DNA of 45,984 bases, taken from positions 1 to 45,984 of the forward strand of contig JACPUV010000015.1 of NCBI GenBank assembly GCA_016192105.1. Reading direction: 5' to 3'. The notes under the pieces were generated by a model. It ran no database searches, was not told the DNA's origin, and worked only from the letters and a program-made list of their open reading frames with translations. Positions 31,912 through 40,817 of this stretch are shown here, piece after piece. Each line of letters opens with the position of its first letter. Position 1 is the stretch's first letter. The position numbers and the translations under genes are program-made. The stretch comes from Sphingobacteriales bacterium (GTDB lineage: Bacteria; Bacteroidota; Bacteroidia; Chitinophagales; Chitinophagaceae).

Positions 31912-34900
31912 TTAAGCATCTTTCCCGTGGCAATGTTTGTATTTCTTGCCACTTCCGCAGGGGCAGGGATCGTTGCGGCCGATCTTCGGACCGACGGAAA
32001 CCGGTACCATTTTATCCTTTTCATTGGCCGCATAGTCTTCGCCGGCTGCATCCACTTCTTCTTTATTGGCCCTCATATTGCTCATATCTGTCTTTTGCTG
32101 GCGGCCTTCTTTCAACGGTGCACTTTCCTGCTGGATCGGGAGGGAGGAATGGCTGAGGAAGGATACGATATCCTTGTTTACATCTGCATTCATATTCCGG
32201 AACTGGTTATATGCTTCCATTTTATAGATAACCAGCGGGTCTTTTTGTTCCAGGTAAGCCGTCTGTACACTTTGTTTCAGGTCATCCATGGCCCGCAGGT
32301 GTTCCTTCCAGGAATCATCGATCACAGCGAGGGTGATCGTTTTTTCCAGTGCGTTGCTGAGTTCCGCCCCGTTGGTCTGCAAGGTCTTGTCGAGATTGGC
32401 CAGTACATTCAGCCCCTTCCGTCCGTCGGTAAAGGGCACCACCACATTCTCAATATGACTTCCCTGTGTCACGCGGATATTTTTAAACACCGGGATGGCC
32501 TGTTTATGGATCTCTTCTTTATGCTGGGTGTACCGTTCTGTAGCTTCGTTATACACCTGTTCAATCAGTTTATTCAGGTCTGATTTTTTGAAGTCTTCTT
32601 CCGCGATGGAACTGTCCAGTCCGAAGTTCACAATACAGGACATCCGGAATCCTTCAAAGTCCTCCTGTTCCCGGAAGGAGCTTACGAGTCCTTCGGCCAT
32701 GGCGGAGAAGGAGGTATCAATGTCCAGTGCCAGGCGTTCTCCGAACAAAGCGTGGTTTCTTCTTTTATACACCGCATTCCGCTGCATGTTCATCACGTCA
32801 TCATATTCGAGCAGGCGTTTCCGGATACCGAAATTATTTTCTTCCACTTTCTTTTGTGCCCGCTGGATGCTGTTGCTGATCATACTGTGCTGGATCACAT
32901 CTCCTTCCTTGTAGCCGAGTTTGTCCATCACGGAAGCAATGCGTTCACTGCCGAACATCCGCATCAGGTCATCTTCCAGTGATACATAAAACTGGGAGGA
33001 TCCCGGGTCACCCTGGCGGCCGGCACGACCCCGGAGCTGGCGGTCAACCCGGCGGCTTTCGTGCCGTTCGGTACCGATGATGGCGAGCCCGCCCGCTTCT
33101 TTTACACCCGGCCCCAGTTTGATATCCGTACCACGACCAGCCATATTGGTGGCGATCGTTACAGCCCCGGGCAAGCCGGCTTCGGCTACCACCTGGGCTT
33201 CTTTGGCGTGTTGTTTCGCGTTCAGCACATTGTGCGGAATTCTCTTCTGCTGCAACATCCGGCTCAGCAGTTCACTTACTTCCACGGAGGTGGTACCTAC
33301 GAGACAGGGGCGGCCTGCATTCCGCAGGGCTTCTATTTCATCAATAACAGATTTGTATTTCTCCCTTTTTGTTTTGTAAACGAGATCCTGTTTGTCATTC
33401 CGGATCATTTTGATATTGGTGGGGATACTCACCACATCCAGTTTGTAGATGCTCCACAACTCCGCGGCTTCTGTTTCCGCGGTACCGGTCATACCCGCCA
33501 GTTTATGGTACATCCGGAAGTAATTCTGCAGGGTGATCGTGGCGTAGGTCTGGGTAGCGGCCTCGATCTTCACGTTTTCCTTGGCTTCAATCGCCTGGTG
33601 CAGGCCGTCTGAATAACGCCGTCCGTCCAGGATACGTCCGGTTTGTTCGTCCACGATCTTGATCGCACCATCCATTACCACGTATTCCACATCCTTATCG
33701 AAAAGGGTATAGGCTTTTAATAATTGCTGAACCGTATGAATGCGGTCGGCCTTCTGCGCATAGTCATTGAGGATATTCTCTTTCAGCTGCAGTTTCTCAT
33801 CAGCGGAAGAAGCGCTTTTCTCCACTTCCGCCAGTTTGACCCCGATGTCCGGCAACACAAAGAATTCCGGGTCTTCACCGGTACGGGTGATCATCGCCAG
33901 TCCCTTGTCGGTCAGCTCTACGGAATTGTTTTTTTCATCAATATGGAAGAGCAGCTCATCGTCCACAATTTGCATATTGCGCTGCTGATCCTGCAAATAA
34001 TAGTTTTCCGCTTTCTGCATCTTCACTTTTACACCGGGTTCGCTCAGGAATTTGATCACCGGTCCGTATTTGGGCAGGCCCCTGAAAGCGCGGAACAGGT
34101 GCAAGCCACCGGTTTTGGGATCATCGTCTCCTTCTGCAAACCGTTTTTTGGCTTCAATCAGTCCATTCCGGATAATGCGTTCCTGCTCCTGCACCAGTTG
34201 CTGGATACGGGGTTTGTGAATATGGAACTGCTGGTCTTCTCCTTTCGGCACGGGACCGGATATGATCAGCGGCGTCCTGGCATCATCGATCAGTACGGAG
34301 TCCACTTCATCCACCATGGCATAATGGTGTTTGCGCTGTACCATTTCTTCGGGGGTGTGTACCATATTGTCCCGCAGGTAGTCGAAACCAAACTCGTTGT
34401 TGGTCCCATACGTGATATCCGCCAGGTAGGCCTTTCTTCTTTCTTCACTGTTGGGCTGGTGTTTATCAATACAGTCAACCGTAATACCCAGCCATTCAAA
34501 AATAGTTCCGTTCCATTCCTGGTCACGGCGGGCCAGGTAATCGTTCACGGTTACAATATGCACGCCTTCCGCGGGCAAGGCATTCAGATAAGAAGGAAGG
34601 GTTGATACAAGGGTCTTACCTTCCCCCGTGGCCATTTCAGCGATCTTTCCCTGGTGCAGCACCACCCCGCCGATCAGCTGTACATCATAATGGACCATGT
34701 TCCAGGTCACCTGTCCGCCACCGGCTGTCCAGGTATTTTTAAAAATGGAGCGGTCGCCGTCGATCGTGATATAATCCTTTTTCACACTCAGGTCCCGGTC
34801 CAGTTGGGTGGCCGTGGAAATGATCTCGGTATTTTCCTTAAAACGGCGGGCGGTTTCTTTCACCACGGCAAATGCTTCGGGTAATAGTATTTCGAGGATT

Positions 34901-35208
34901 TCCTCTATTTTCTTATCCCGGTCCTTTTTCAATTTGTCCACTTCCTGGTAGATCGCATCCTTACCCAGCAGGTCATTGAAGGGAAGTGCTTCCGCGGCCG
35001 CATTTCGCTCTGCGATCTCAGCATCAATCCCGGTCAGGTGTTGTTTGATCCTTTCCCGGAATTCCCGGGTTTTATTGCGAAGCTGGTCATTGCTGAGGGA
35101 TTGGTATGAAGCAAAGAACTGGTTGATTTTGGCAACATAGGGTTCAATTTTTTTCACATCCTTCTCTGACTTGCTGCCGCCAAAAACTTTCTGAATGAAA
35201 CCAAGCAT
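31912..35208 (-). CDS. secA: Preprotein translocase subunit SecA
   Basis: This ATPase pushes unfolded preproteins through SecYEG. The 1,098-aa length is typical for Bacteroidota, longer than E. coli SecA (901 aa) because of insertions in the motor and linker regions. It has Walker A MATGEGKT near residue 200, the DEAD-box region [11 protein letters not shown], the NBD2 helicase segment with [26 protein letters not shown], and the C-terminal zinc site [14 protein letters not shown] that binds SecB or ribosomes in other species. The -7 element TATCTTTG at 35322-35329 predicts a leader of roughly 110 nt, longer than for most genes here. Confidence 0.98.
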   Translation of the reverse strand: MLGFIQKVFGGSKSEKDVKKIEPYVAKINQFFASYQSLSNDQLRNKTREFRERIKQHLTGIDAEIAERNAAAEALPFNDLLGKDAIYQEVDKLKKDRDKKIEEILEILLPEAFAVVKETARRFKENTEIISTATQLDRDLSVKKDYITIDGDRSIFKNTWTAGGGQVTWNMVHYDVQLIGGVVLHQGKIAEMATGEGKTLVSTLPSYLNALPAEGVHIVTVNDYLARRDQEWNGTIFEWLGITVDCIDKHQPNSEERRKAYLADITYGTNNEFGFDYLRDNMVHTPEEMVQRKHHYAMVDEVDSVLIDDARTPLIISGPVPKGEDQQFHIHKPRIQQLVQEQERIIRNGLIEAKKRFAEGDDDPKTGGLHLFRAFRGLPKYGPVIKFLSEPGVKVKMQKAENYYLQDQQRNMQIVDDELLFHIDEKNNSVELTDKGLAMITRTGEDPEFFVLPDIGVKLAEVEKSASSADEKLQLKENILNDYAQKADRIHTVQQLLKAYTLFDKDVEYVVMDGAIKIVDEQTGRILDGRRYSDGLHQAIEAKENVKIEAATQTYATITLQNYFRMYHKLAGMTGTAETEAAELWSIYKLDVVSIPTNIKMIRNDKQDLVYKTKREKYKSVIDEIEALRNAGRPCLVGTTSVEVSELLSRMLQQKRIPHNVLNAKQHAKEAQVVAEAGLPGAVTIATNMAGRGTDIKLGPGVKEAGGLAIIGTERHESRRVDRQLRGRAGRQGDPGSSQFYVSLEDDLMRMFGSERIASVMDKLGYKEGDVIQHSMISNSIQRAQKKVEENNFGIRKRLLEYDDVMNMQRNAVYKRRNHALFGERLALDIDTSFSAMAEGLVSSFREQEDFEGFRMSCIVNFGLDSSIAEEDFKKSDLNKLIEQVYNEATERYTQHKEEIHKQAIPVFKNIRVTQGSHIENVVVPFTDGRKGLNVLANLDKTLQTNGAELSNALEKTITLAVIDDSWKEHLRAMDDLKQSVQTAYLEQKDPLVIYKMEAYNQFRNMNADVNKDIVSFLSHSSLPIQQESAPLKEGRQQKTDMSNMRANKEEVDAAGEDYAANEKDKMVPVSVGPKIGRNDPCPCGSGKKYKHCHGKDA

Positions 35209-35650
35209 GGTTGATTTATTAAAATATTATTGATTAATAACGGTTTGTTTTGTCAAAAACGGTGCTACTTTAAGATTACAGGCCATTTTGACAGGGATTA
35301 TCCCGGTTTTACCAAGGGCGTCAAAGATAAGTCTTAGTTGGGAGTTTACTATCAGCCCACCTGCTGTTTAGCTACCGGGTTTGGGAACAGGGACTAAACG
35401 GAATTTTGCGGATGCTGGTCATCTCCGGGCCCTGCGGGTGCAGCAAAAGGGTAAGTGGGGTATGACCATGCAGGGTTTAAGGCTCCCTGGTGCAGCCTTC
35501 ATTGCAGCGGCCGGGCCTGATTCTTGGCAAAGACACCGGCACCCAGCCATCCGCCGGTAAGCGGGATTGTTTTGACTACCCGGTTGAAGGTGTTGGTAAG
35601 CCGTTAAAATCACTGCATGACCATTCTTTAATGTAATTTGCCTTTTTATA
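35209..35650. other. Intergenic region between divergent secA and the lipoprotein gene
   Basis: It holds the secA promoter at 35322-35329 and a roughly 110-nt leader. The remainder (35330-35650) shows no gene; a minus-strand frame at 35419-35766 overlaps the lipoprotein gene and translates to Cys- and Pro-rich nonsense. A loose -7-like TAATTTG lies just before the lipoprotein gene. Confidence 0.55.
35322..35329 (-). promoter_or_regulatory. -7 element of secA
   Basis: TATCTTTG on the minus strand is an exact TAnnTTTG match and lies 113 nt before the secA ATG. Confidence 0.55.
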
Positions 35651-36373
35651 ATGTTTATAATGAACAGGACCGGCCTGACATATCGTTTGTGGTTTATCGT
35701 TATTGCTTTGACTGGTGGGATATTGCTTTTTTCCTGCGCTGGAAAAGATAAAAAGGCCAGGGTCATACGGGAAGCCGGGGCTCTTTATCTCGATTGCCAG
35801 GTCAATGCAGAAGAAGGGGATGATAAGCTTACGGTACTGATCCGTTTCAGGGATGGGGAAGACGGTAATTCAGTCACCCTGCCCGAAGGAACTGCCGTGT
35901 ACCTGGATGATGAAAAGCTCATACCGGATAGCTCCCGGCTAACCGGCAGCTTTTACGAAATACATAAACCGATCCCGGAATTTGAGGGCCGCCATACAAT
36001 ATTCCTGCTGGATAAGGGAAAGAAAATCTATGAGCAGGGGCTTGAATTTCATCCGATGCTCTTGCTTACCGGTCTGGCCGATACCCTATCAAGGCAGGAC
36101 CTCGTACTGGAGCTAAAGGGCCTGCAAAAGGAAGATTATGTACGGGTGATCGCCACCGATACTTTATTCAGCAGTGAAGGGATCAACCGGCTGGATACGG
36201 TCCGGGAGGGACGGCTGATAATCCGGGCCGGGGATTTCAATACCCTGGTCAGCGGGCCGGTTCAACTGCTCCTGTTGCGGGAGTTTGAAATCCCGCTCAG
36301 GAAGGACTCCGGGGCGACTGGTAAACTGGCCCTCCGCTACCAGCTCAGGCGGGAATTTATGCTGAAGGATTGA
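35651..36373 (+). CDS. Putative lipoprotein, function unknown
   Basis: The 240-aa product has a lipoprotein signal peptide ending LLFSC with the lipidated Cys at residue 29, then a Ser/Lys-poor beta-rich domain with an unusual content of Asp/Glu (DGEDGNSVTLPEGTAVYLDD). I recognise no domain; it could be an Ig-like or beta-sandwich fold exposed to the periplasm. A second ATG three codons later (35660) is an equal start candidate. It is a single gene between divergent secA and atpG. Confidence 0.78.
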   Translation: MFIMNRTGLTYRLWFIVIALTGGILLFSCAGKDKKARVIREAGALYLDCQVNAEEGDDKLTVLIRFRDGEDGNSVTLPEGTAVYLDDEKLIPDSSRLTGSFYEIHKPIPEFEGRHTIFLLDKGKKIYEQGLEFHPMLLLTGLADTLSRQDLVLELKGLQKEDYVRVIATDTLFSSEGINRLDTVREGRLIIRAGDFNTLVSGPVQLLLLREFEIPLRKDSGATGKLALRYQLRREFMLKD

Positions 36374-36549
36374 TCCTGAAGAACAGGTTGGTCTGCTGCC
36401 GGTTCGTCAGGCGGGGGATAGGTGCCGGGCAGTGTAGGTAAAAACCAGGGATTTAGCCCTGAAAACCGGTAAATTTTCTCTTGTGTGAATCAGTTATTAC
36501 CCGCTTAATCCGTTCAAAAAATGTGGATGGATTTTTAGTCGCCGGCCCT

Positions 36550-36557
36550 TACCTTTG
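36550..36557 (+). promoter_or_regulatory. -7 element of atpG
   Basis: TACCTTTG is an exact TAnnTTTG match and lies 21 nt before the ATG at 36579, with no good -33 box. It shows that atpG has its own promoter. Confidence 0.6.
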
Positions 36558-36578
36558 CGGCCAATTTAAGCACGATTT

Positions 36579-37460
36579 ATGGCAGGTCAGTTAAAAGAAG
36601 TCCGGAACCGGATCAAATCAGTACAAAGCACCCAGCAGATCACCAAGGCGATGAAAATGGTGAGTGCGGCCAAGCTGCGCCGGGCCCAGGATTCGATCGT
36701 TCAGATGCGCCCTTATGCACAGAAGCTGCAGGAAATGCTGAGCAATATTGTGAGCAACAGCGAAGCCGGTGCCGGTATGAACCTGGCGGCAGAGCGCCCG
36801 GCGGAAAAAGTGCTGATGATCGTTATCACCAGTGACCGCGGGTTAGCCGGAGCTTTCAATGCCAACATTATTAAACTGGCAAAAGCCACCATCATTGAAA
36901 AATACACAGACCAGCAGAAGAAAGGCAACCTGACCATCTGGTGTATAGGGAAGAAAGGCTACGAGAATTTTGTAAAAAATAATTTTAAAGCAGACGATAG
37001 GTTTAAGGATATCTTCCTGCACCTGAGTTTTGAAAATGTGCAAAAAGCTTCCCAGGCTGCGATGACCGCTTTTGCGAATAAGGAATTTGATGTGGTGGAA
37101 CTGGTGTACAGCCAGTTCAAAAATGCGGCTACCCAGCGTTTCGTGGTGGAGCGGTTCCTGCCCATTCCCAAAGTGGAGAAAAAGGCAGGCGCGACCAAGG
37201 CGGATTTTATTTACGACCCTTCCAAGGACCTGCTGGTTGCTGAACTGATGCCGAAAATCCTCAACACCCAATTATATAAAGCCGTACTCGATTCCAATGC
37301 ATCTGAGCACGGCGCCCGCATGACCGCAATGGATAAGGCCAGTGAAAACGCCAACGAGATGCTTCGTTCCCTGAAGATATCTTATAACAGGGCCCGCCAG
37401 GCGGCGATTACCACCGAGCTGACGGAGATCGTGAGCGGAGCGGCGGCTTTGCAGGGCTAA
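36579..37460 (+). CDS. atpG: ATP synthase F1 subunit gamma
   Basis: The 293-aa central-shaft subunit of F1F0 ATP synthase couples rotor movement to ATP formation on the inner face of the membrane. The N-terminal coiled-coil helix (LKEVRNRIKSVQSTQQITKAMKMVSAAKLRRAQ across residues 5-37) and the C-terminal helix with MTAMDKASENANEML and the final LTEIVSGAAAL are diagnostic. No other atp gene is in the window, so gamma is encoded away from at least its close neighbours atpA and atpH. It has its own promoter and terminator. Confidence 0.97.
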   Translation: MAGQLKEVRNRIKSVQSTQQITKAMKMVSAAKLRRAQDSIVQMRPYAQKLQEMLSNIVSNSEAGAGMNLAAERPAEKVLMIVITSDRGLAGAFNANIIKLAKATIIEKYTDQQKKGNLTIWCIGKKGYENFVKNNFKADDRFKDIFLHLSFENVQKASQAAMTAFANKEFDVVELVYSQFKNAATQRFVVERFLPIPKVEKKAGATKADFIYDPSKDLLVAELMPKILNTQLYKAVLDSNASEHGARMTAMDKASENANEMLRSLKISYNRARQAAITTELTEIVSGAAALQG

Positions 37461-37492
37461 GGCGGCGTATATAAATGGACCAATTGGATCAT

Positions 37493-37534
37493 ATAATGAA
37501 CCCGGTGCACAGTGATGCGTACCGGGTTTATTAT
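37493..37534 (+). terminator. Terminator of atpG
   Basis: ATAATGAACCCGGT and ACCGGGTTTATTAT pair over 14 positions, with one G-T wobble, around a 14-nt loop, 33 bp after the atpG stop. It ends in TTTATTAT rather than a clean T-run. Confidence 0.75.
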
Positions 37535-37624
37535 GGATTTCAGTGGGGTAGGGTATAAAAAATGGGGCTGGGAATGGAACAATAATTGTGTATAAACTGT
37601 GAATTGCATTTTAGCATCAATAGT

Positions 37625-37631
37625 TATCTTG
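37625..37631 (+). promoter_or_regulatory. Putative -7 element of scpB
   Basis: TATCTTG precedes a TGAC-rich word array (TTTGAC/TTGAC repeats at 37640-37693) that leads into the gene. The predicted leader is about 55 nt. Confidence 0.4.
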
Positions 37632-37689
37632 CCATCTCTTTGACTATTTTGACCCGTATCACCTATTTGACACATTGACCCTGACTATT

Positions 37690-38391
37690 ATGACTATCGA
37701 TAACCTGATACCACATATTGAAGCGCTGATCTTTGCGAGTGACAAGCCCCTGACTACCCTGGATATCACCGAACTGGTGAACAATGCCTTTGGCTTTATG
37801 GAGGAAAAAATCTCCCTGGACCAGGTAGAAGCCGCAATTGAAGGGATTGCTGAAAAATATGCTTCCGAGTTTTATCCCTTTGAAATGAGACAAAGCGGGG
37901 GAGGCTGGCAGTTCCTCACCAAGAAGGATTTCCATAAAACCATTGCCCAGTTGAACGGGGACAAGTTTCTTAAGCGCCTTTCAGCGGCTGCGCTGGAAAC
38001 CCTGGCCATCATTGCATATAAGCAACCGGTGACCAAGGGCGAGATTGAAGCGATCCGCGGAGTGAGTTCCGATTATGCCGTGCAAAAATTGCTGGAGAAA
38101 GAACTGATCATCATTACCGGCCGCAATGAGAAATTGCCCGGTCATCCGCTGGTGTACTGTACGTCCAAAAACTTTATGGACTATTTCGGAATCAATTCCG
38201 CCGATGACCTGCCGCGGATCAGGGAAGTACTTGCGGAACAACTGGTGGAACCGACCCTTATCAAAGACCAGTTGCCCGATGAAACGGATGCAGCAGGAAT
38301 GGGGGAAAATGAAGAACCCACAGCACTGGTGGTGACCGAGGGCGGAGAGCTGGTGATCAATGAGGAGAATGGGGAAGGAAAAGAAAGCTGA
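37690..38391 (+). CDS. scpB: Segregation and condensation protein B
   Basis: The 233-aa protein joins ScpA as a kleisin-associated partner of the SMC complex, which compacts and segregates the chromosome. It shows the two winged-helix domains of ScpB with the conserved ALETLAIIAYKQPVTKGEIEAIRG region split across residues 105-127 and the GRNEKLPGHPLVY segment. The acidic C-terminal tail (ENEEPTALVV...) is a common extension. scpA is not in the window. A TTG at 37675 would add five residues, but the ATG at 37690 fits better. Confidence 0.95.
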   Translation: MTIDNLIPHIEALIFASDKPLTTLDITELVNNAFGFMEEKISLDQVEAAIEGIAEKYASEFYPFEMRQSGGGWQFLTKKDFHKTIAQLNGDKFLKRLSAAALETLAIIAYKQPVTKGEIEAIRGVSSDYAVQKLLEKELIIITGRNEKLPGHPLVYCTSKNFMDYFGINSADDLPRIREVLAEQLVEPTLIKDQLPDETDAAGMGENEEPTALVVTEGGELVINEENGEGKES

Positions 38392-38421
38392 TGAAAATGC
38401 CCTGTATAAAATAAATTAATA

Positions 38422-38456
38422 AACCGGCTCCGTAATTTACTGAGCCGGTTCTTTTT
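38422..38456 (+). terminator. Terminator of scpB
   Basis: A 9-bp stem, AACCGGCTC / GAGCCGGTT, with an 11-nt loop, followed by C and six or seven T. The T-run merges into the lysA -7 element. Confidence 0.85.
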
Positions 38457-38464
38457 TATCTTCG
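38457..38464 (+). promoter_or_regulatory. -7 element of lysA, 5 nt from the ATG
   Basis: TATCTTCG, one change from TAnnTTTG, then CCTCT, then ATG. It directly follows the T-tract of the scpB terminator; the first T may be shared. It predicts a leaderless or nearly leaderless lysA mRNA. Confidence 0.5.
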
Positions 38465-38469
38465 CCTCT

Positions 38470-39681
38470 ATGGCAACGGAACTTTCACACGAACAACTGG
38501 TAGCGCTGGCCGGGGAATATGGTACTCCTCTCTATGTTTATCATGCGGAACGGATCGGGGAACAATACAATCATCTTCTCGCTGCATTCCGCGGAGCCAA
38601 TGTGCGTTTCTTTTACGCCGCCAAGGCGCTGACCAATATCAATATACTGCGGTATATAAAAAGTATCGGTTGCAATGTGGACTGCAGTTCGGTAAACGAG
38701 GCCCGGCTGGCCCTGCTGGCGGGGTTTGACCCAACGAATATTCTTTATACCTCCAACAATATCGCGTTTGAAGAAATTGAGGAAGCACAGCGCCTGGGTA
38801 TTCATATCAATATCGACAGTCTCTCCAATTTGCGGAAGTTTGGACTTAAATTCGGTCATAGCTACCCGGTAGGAATCCGGCTCCGCCCCAATATTATGGC
38901 CGGGGGCAATCTGAAGATATCCACCGGCCATGCGGACAGTAAATTCGGCATACCGCTGGAACAGATCAACGAAGTGCTGGACCTGGTAAAGGAGACCGGC
39001 CTATTCATCCGCACCCTGCATATTCACACCGGAAGCGAGATCAAAGATGTGGAAGTGTTTGCCAGGGGGATCGAAGTATTGTTTGATGTGGCGGCACATT
39101 TTCCGGAATTGGAAGTGATTGACCTGGGGGGCGGATTCAAAGTCCCCTATGAACCCGGGGAAACAGGAACCGATATTGCCCTGCTGGGAAAAAAGGTGAA
39201 AGAGGAGTTTGAACAATATGAAAAAAAATACGGTCGCCCGTTACAGGCCTGGTTTGAGCCGGGCAAATTCCTGGTCAGTGAGGCCGGATATTTTATTACA
39301 AAGGTAAATGTGCTGAAACCGGCAGGACAGGCAGTATTTGCCGGGGTGGATACAGGGCTCAATCACCTGATCCGTCCCATGTTTTACGGGTCCTATCATG
39401 TCATCGACAATATTTCCAACCCCGGAGGAGAAAAAAAATTCTATAATGTGGTGGGGAATATTTGTGAGACCGACACATTCGCGGAGAACCGCTTACTCCC
39501 TGAGATCCGCGAAGGAGATTACCTGGTCATCCGAAACGCCGGCGCTTATTGTTTTGAAATGTCTTCGCATTATAATTCCCGTTTCAAACCGGCCGAAGTG
39601 CTGGTGAAGGAAGGGGAGGCCCGCCTGATCCGGAAAAGGGACGAACTGGAAGACCTGCTGAGGGGACAGGTTGGGGTTTAG
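38470..39681 (+). CDS. lysA: Diaminopimelate decarboxylase
   Basis: The 403-aa PLP enzyme carries out the last step of lysine synthesis, meso-diaminopimelate to L-lysine. The PLP lysine is Lys52 in FFYAAKAL; HIHTGSEI, DLGGGFKVPY, EPGKFLV, GNICETDTFA and NAGAYC are all present, and CETD supplies the catalytic Cys of the partner subunit. The fold-type III TIM barrel with C-terminal beta domain has the usual length. The ATG is 5 nt after a -7 element, which supports this start. It is followed by a heptamer repeat array, not by dapF or lysC. Confidence 0.96.
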   Translation: MATELSHEQLVALAGEYGTPLYVYHAERIGEQYNHLLAAFRGANVRFFYAAKALTNINILRYIKSIGCNVDCSSVNEARLALLAGFDPTNILYTSNNIAFEEIEEAQRLGIHINIDSLSNLRKFGLKFGHSYPVGIRLRPNIMAGGNLKISTGHADSKFGIPLEQINEVLDLVKETGLFIRTLHIHTGSEIKDVEVFARGIEVLFDVAAHFPELEVIDLGGGFKVPYEPGETGTDIALLGKKVKEEFEQYEKKYGRPLQAWFEPGKFLVSEAGYFITKVNVLKPAGQAVFAGVDTGLNHLIRPMFYGSYHVIDNISNPGGEKKFYNVVGNICETDTFAENRLLPEIREGDYLVIRNAGAYCFEMSSHYNSRFKPAEVLVKEGEARLIRKRDELEDLLRGQVGV

Positions 39682-39737
39682 TTGTCGGGTGTCAGGTGTC
39701 GGGTGTCAGTTGTCAGGTGTCGGGTGTCAGGTGTCGG
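39682..39737. repeat. Array of eight tandem heptamers
   Basis: Eight uninterrupted 7-bp units of consensus KTGTCRG (TTGTCGG, GTGTCAG, GTGTCGG, GTGTCAG, TTGTCAG, GTGTCGG, GTGTCAG, GTGTCGG) fill the gap directly after the lysA stop codon. Units alternate mostly between the G and A forms. Too short and spacer-free for CRISPR. Confidence 0.92.
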
Positions 39738-39765
39738 GGGCTTCGAAGGCGGGCAGGTTGCTGGT

Positions 39766-40656
39766 TTACTCCTGCGGTTTTATTTGCACAGTAATGGTAC
39801 TGCTGGTTTTGGACGTCAGGGGCAGGTTACCAAAAGAAGATTCGGTACTGCCGCTGGATTCGGTTTGGGTTGTTTTTTGACGGATCAGCCCGGTGGCCTT
39901 GTCCACAATGATTTTTCCTGTGGATTTATGGTTCAGGGTCGTAGTGGTTTCACTTCCCATCATTTCCGCTTTGGTTACCGTGTATGCATTTCCGGTAAAA
40001 TCCAGCTGGATACTGCTATCTGTGACGGCACTGATCACGTAGGTAGTCTGATAATTATCCGTCGGGGTGAAACCGGATTCGGTCCAGGAATCGCCCGTTT
40101 TTAAACCGCCTTCTTTTTCAGGAATGACCCGGAAAAAACTGCCTTTTCCTTTCTGCGGCGGCTGCACAATATCCACCACTTCTTTCATCAGGCTGGAGAT
40201 AATGGCCATCCGGTTGTCTGTTTTTGCAGCGGGGAAGCTGTCGGGCAGGGTCAGTAATACTTTCCCGTACGGATCAATGATCATATCATATTTCTTATCC
40301 AGCAGTTCTTTGATTGGTTTACCCAGTTGCCCGTTGAGGTCTTTGGGAACATCTGAATCAAAAGCCTGTTTCTGTCCCATACCATCAAACGAGAAAGTGA
40401 TGCGCTTTACCGAATGCCGCAGGCTGTGATTGTCATCCGTGGTATTGGTCACTTTATACTGGTGTTCACAAGTGGCATCCACATGGAAGTCGATGGCCTG
40501 TCCCATGGCCTGCTGCGAAATAGTCGTTTGGGTCTGCAGGCTGATTTCAATGGCCTGCCCCTGCAGGAACCTGACCCGTCCGTCCAGGGGTTGGGCGCTG
40601 CTGCTCAAAACGGGTAAAAAGGGCAGCACAAAAAGGGAAAAAGGTTTAATAGTCAT
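39766..40656 (-). CDS. Exported DUF6263-like protein
   Basis: The 296-aa product has a signal peptide (MTIKPFSLFVLPFLPVLSSSA), then a beta-rich lipocalin-like body typical of the DUF6263 family of Bacteroidota, with repeated two-strand units such as GKVLLTLPD, YDMIIDPYG and GSFFRVIPEKEGGLKTGDSW. Function is unknown; periplasmic or surface location is inferred. It converges on lysA across the heptamer array, and no terminator is obvious. The family name is given from memory of the pattern and could be off. Confidence 0.7.
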   Translation of the reverse strand: MTIKPFSLFVLPFLPVLSSSAQPLDGRVRFLQGQAIEISLQTQTTISQQAMGQAIDFHVDATCEHQYKVTNTTDDNHSLRHSVKRITFSFDGMGQKQAFDSDVPKDLNGQLGKPIKELLDKKYDMIIDPYGKVLLTLPDSFPAAKTDNRMAIISSLMKEVVDIVQPPQKGKGSFFRVIPEKEGGLKTGDSWTESGFTPTDNYQTTYVISAVTDSSIQLDFTGNAYTVTKAEMMGSETTTTLNHKSTGKIIVDKATGLIRQKTTQTESSGSTESSFGNLPLTSKTSSTITVQIKPQE

Positions 40657-40817
40657 ACGGGGTCATATTTATATAGTACCGGCACACAAAATTGACGAAT
40701 CCCTCTCACAATCGTTGCAATCAGGTGGAAAAATAATGGATATTAAATTTCGGAGCGGTGTTATTTGTCAAGGGATCTCGTTACTTTTAAAATAACATAA
40801 ACCTTTAAATTGTTTTT

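Noticed and set aside
33724..34605. 293-codon plus-strand frame opposite secA
   Set aside because: Antisense shadow of secA with the same shadow composition.
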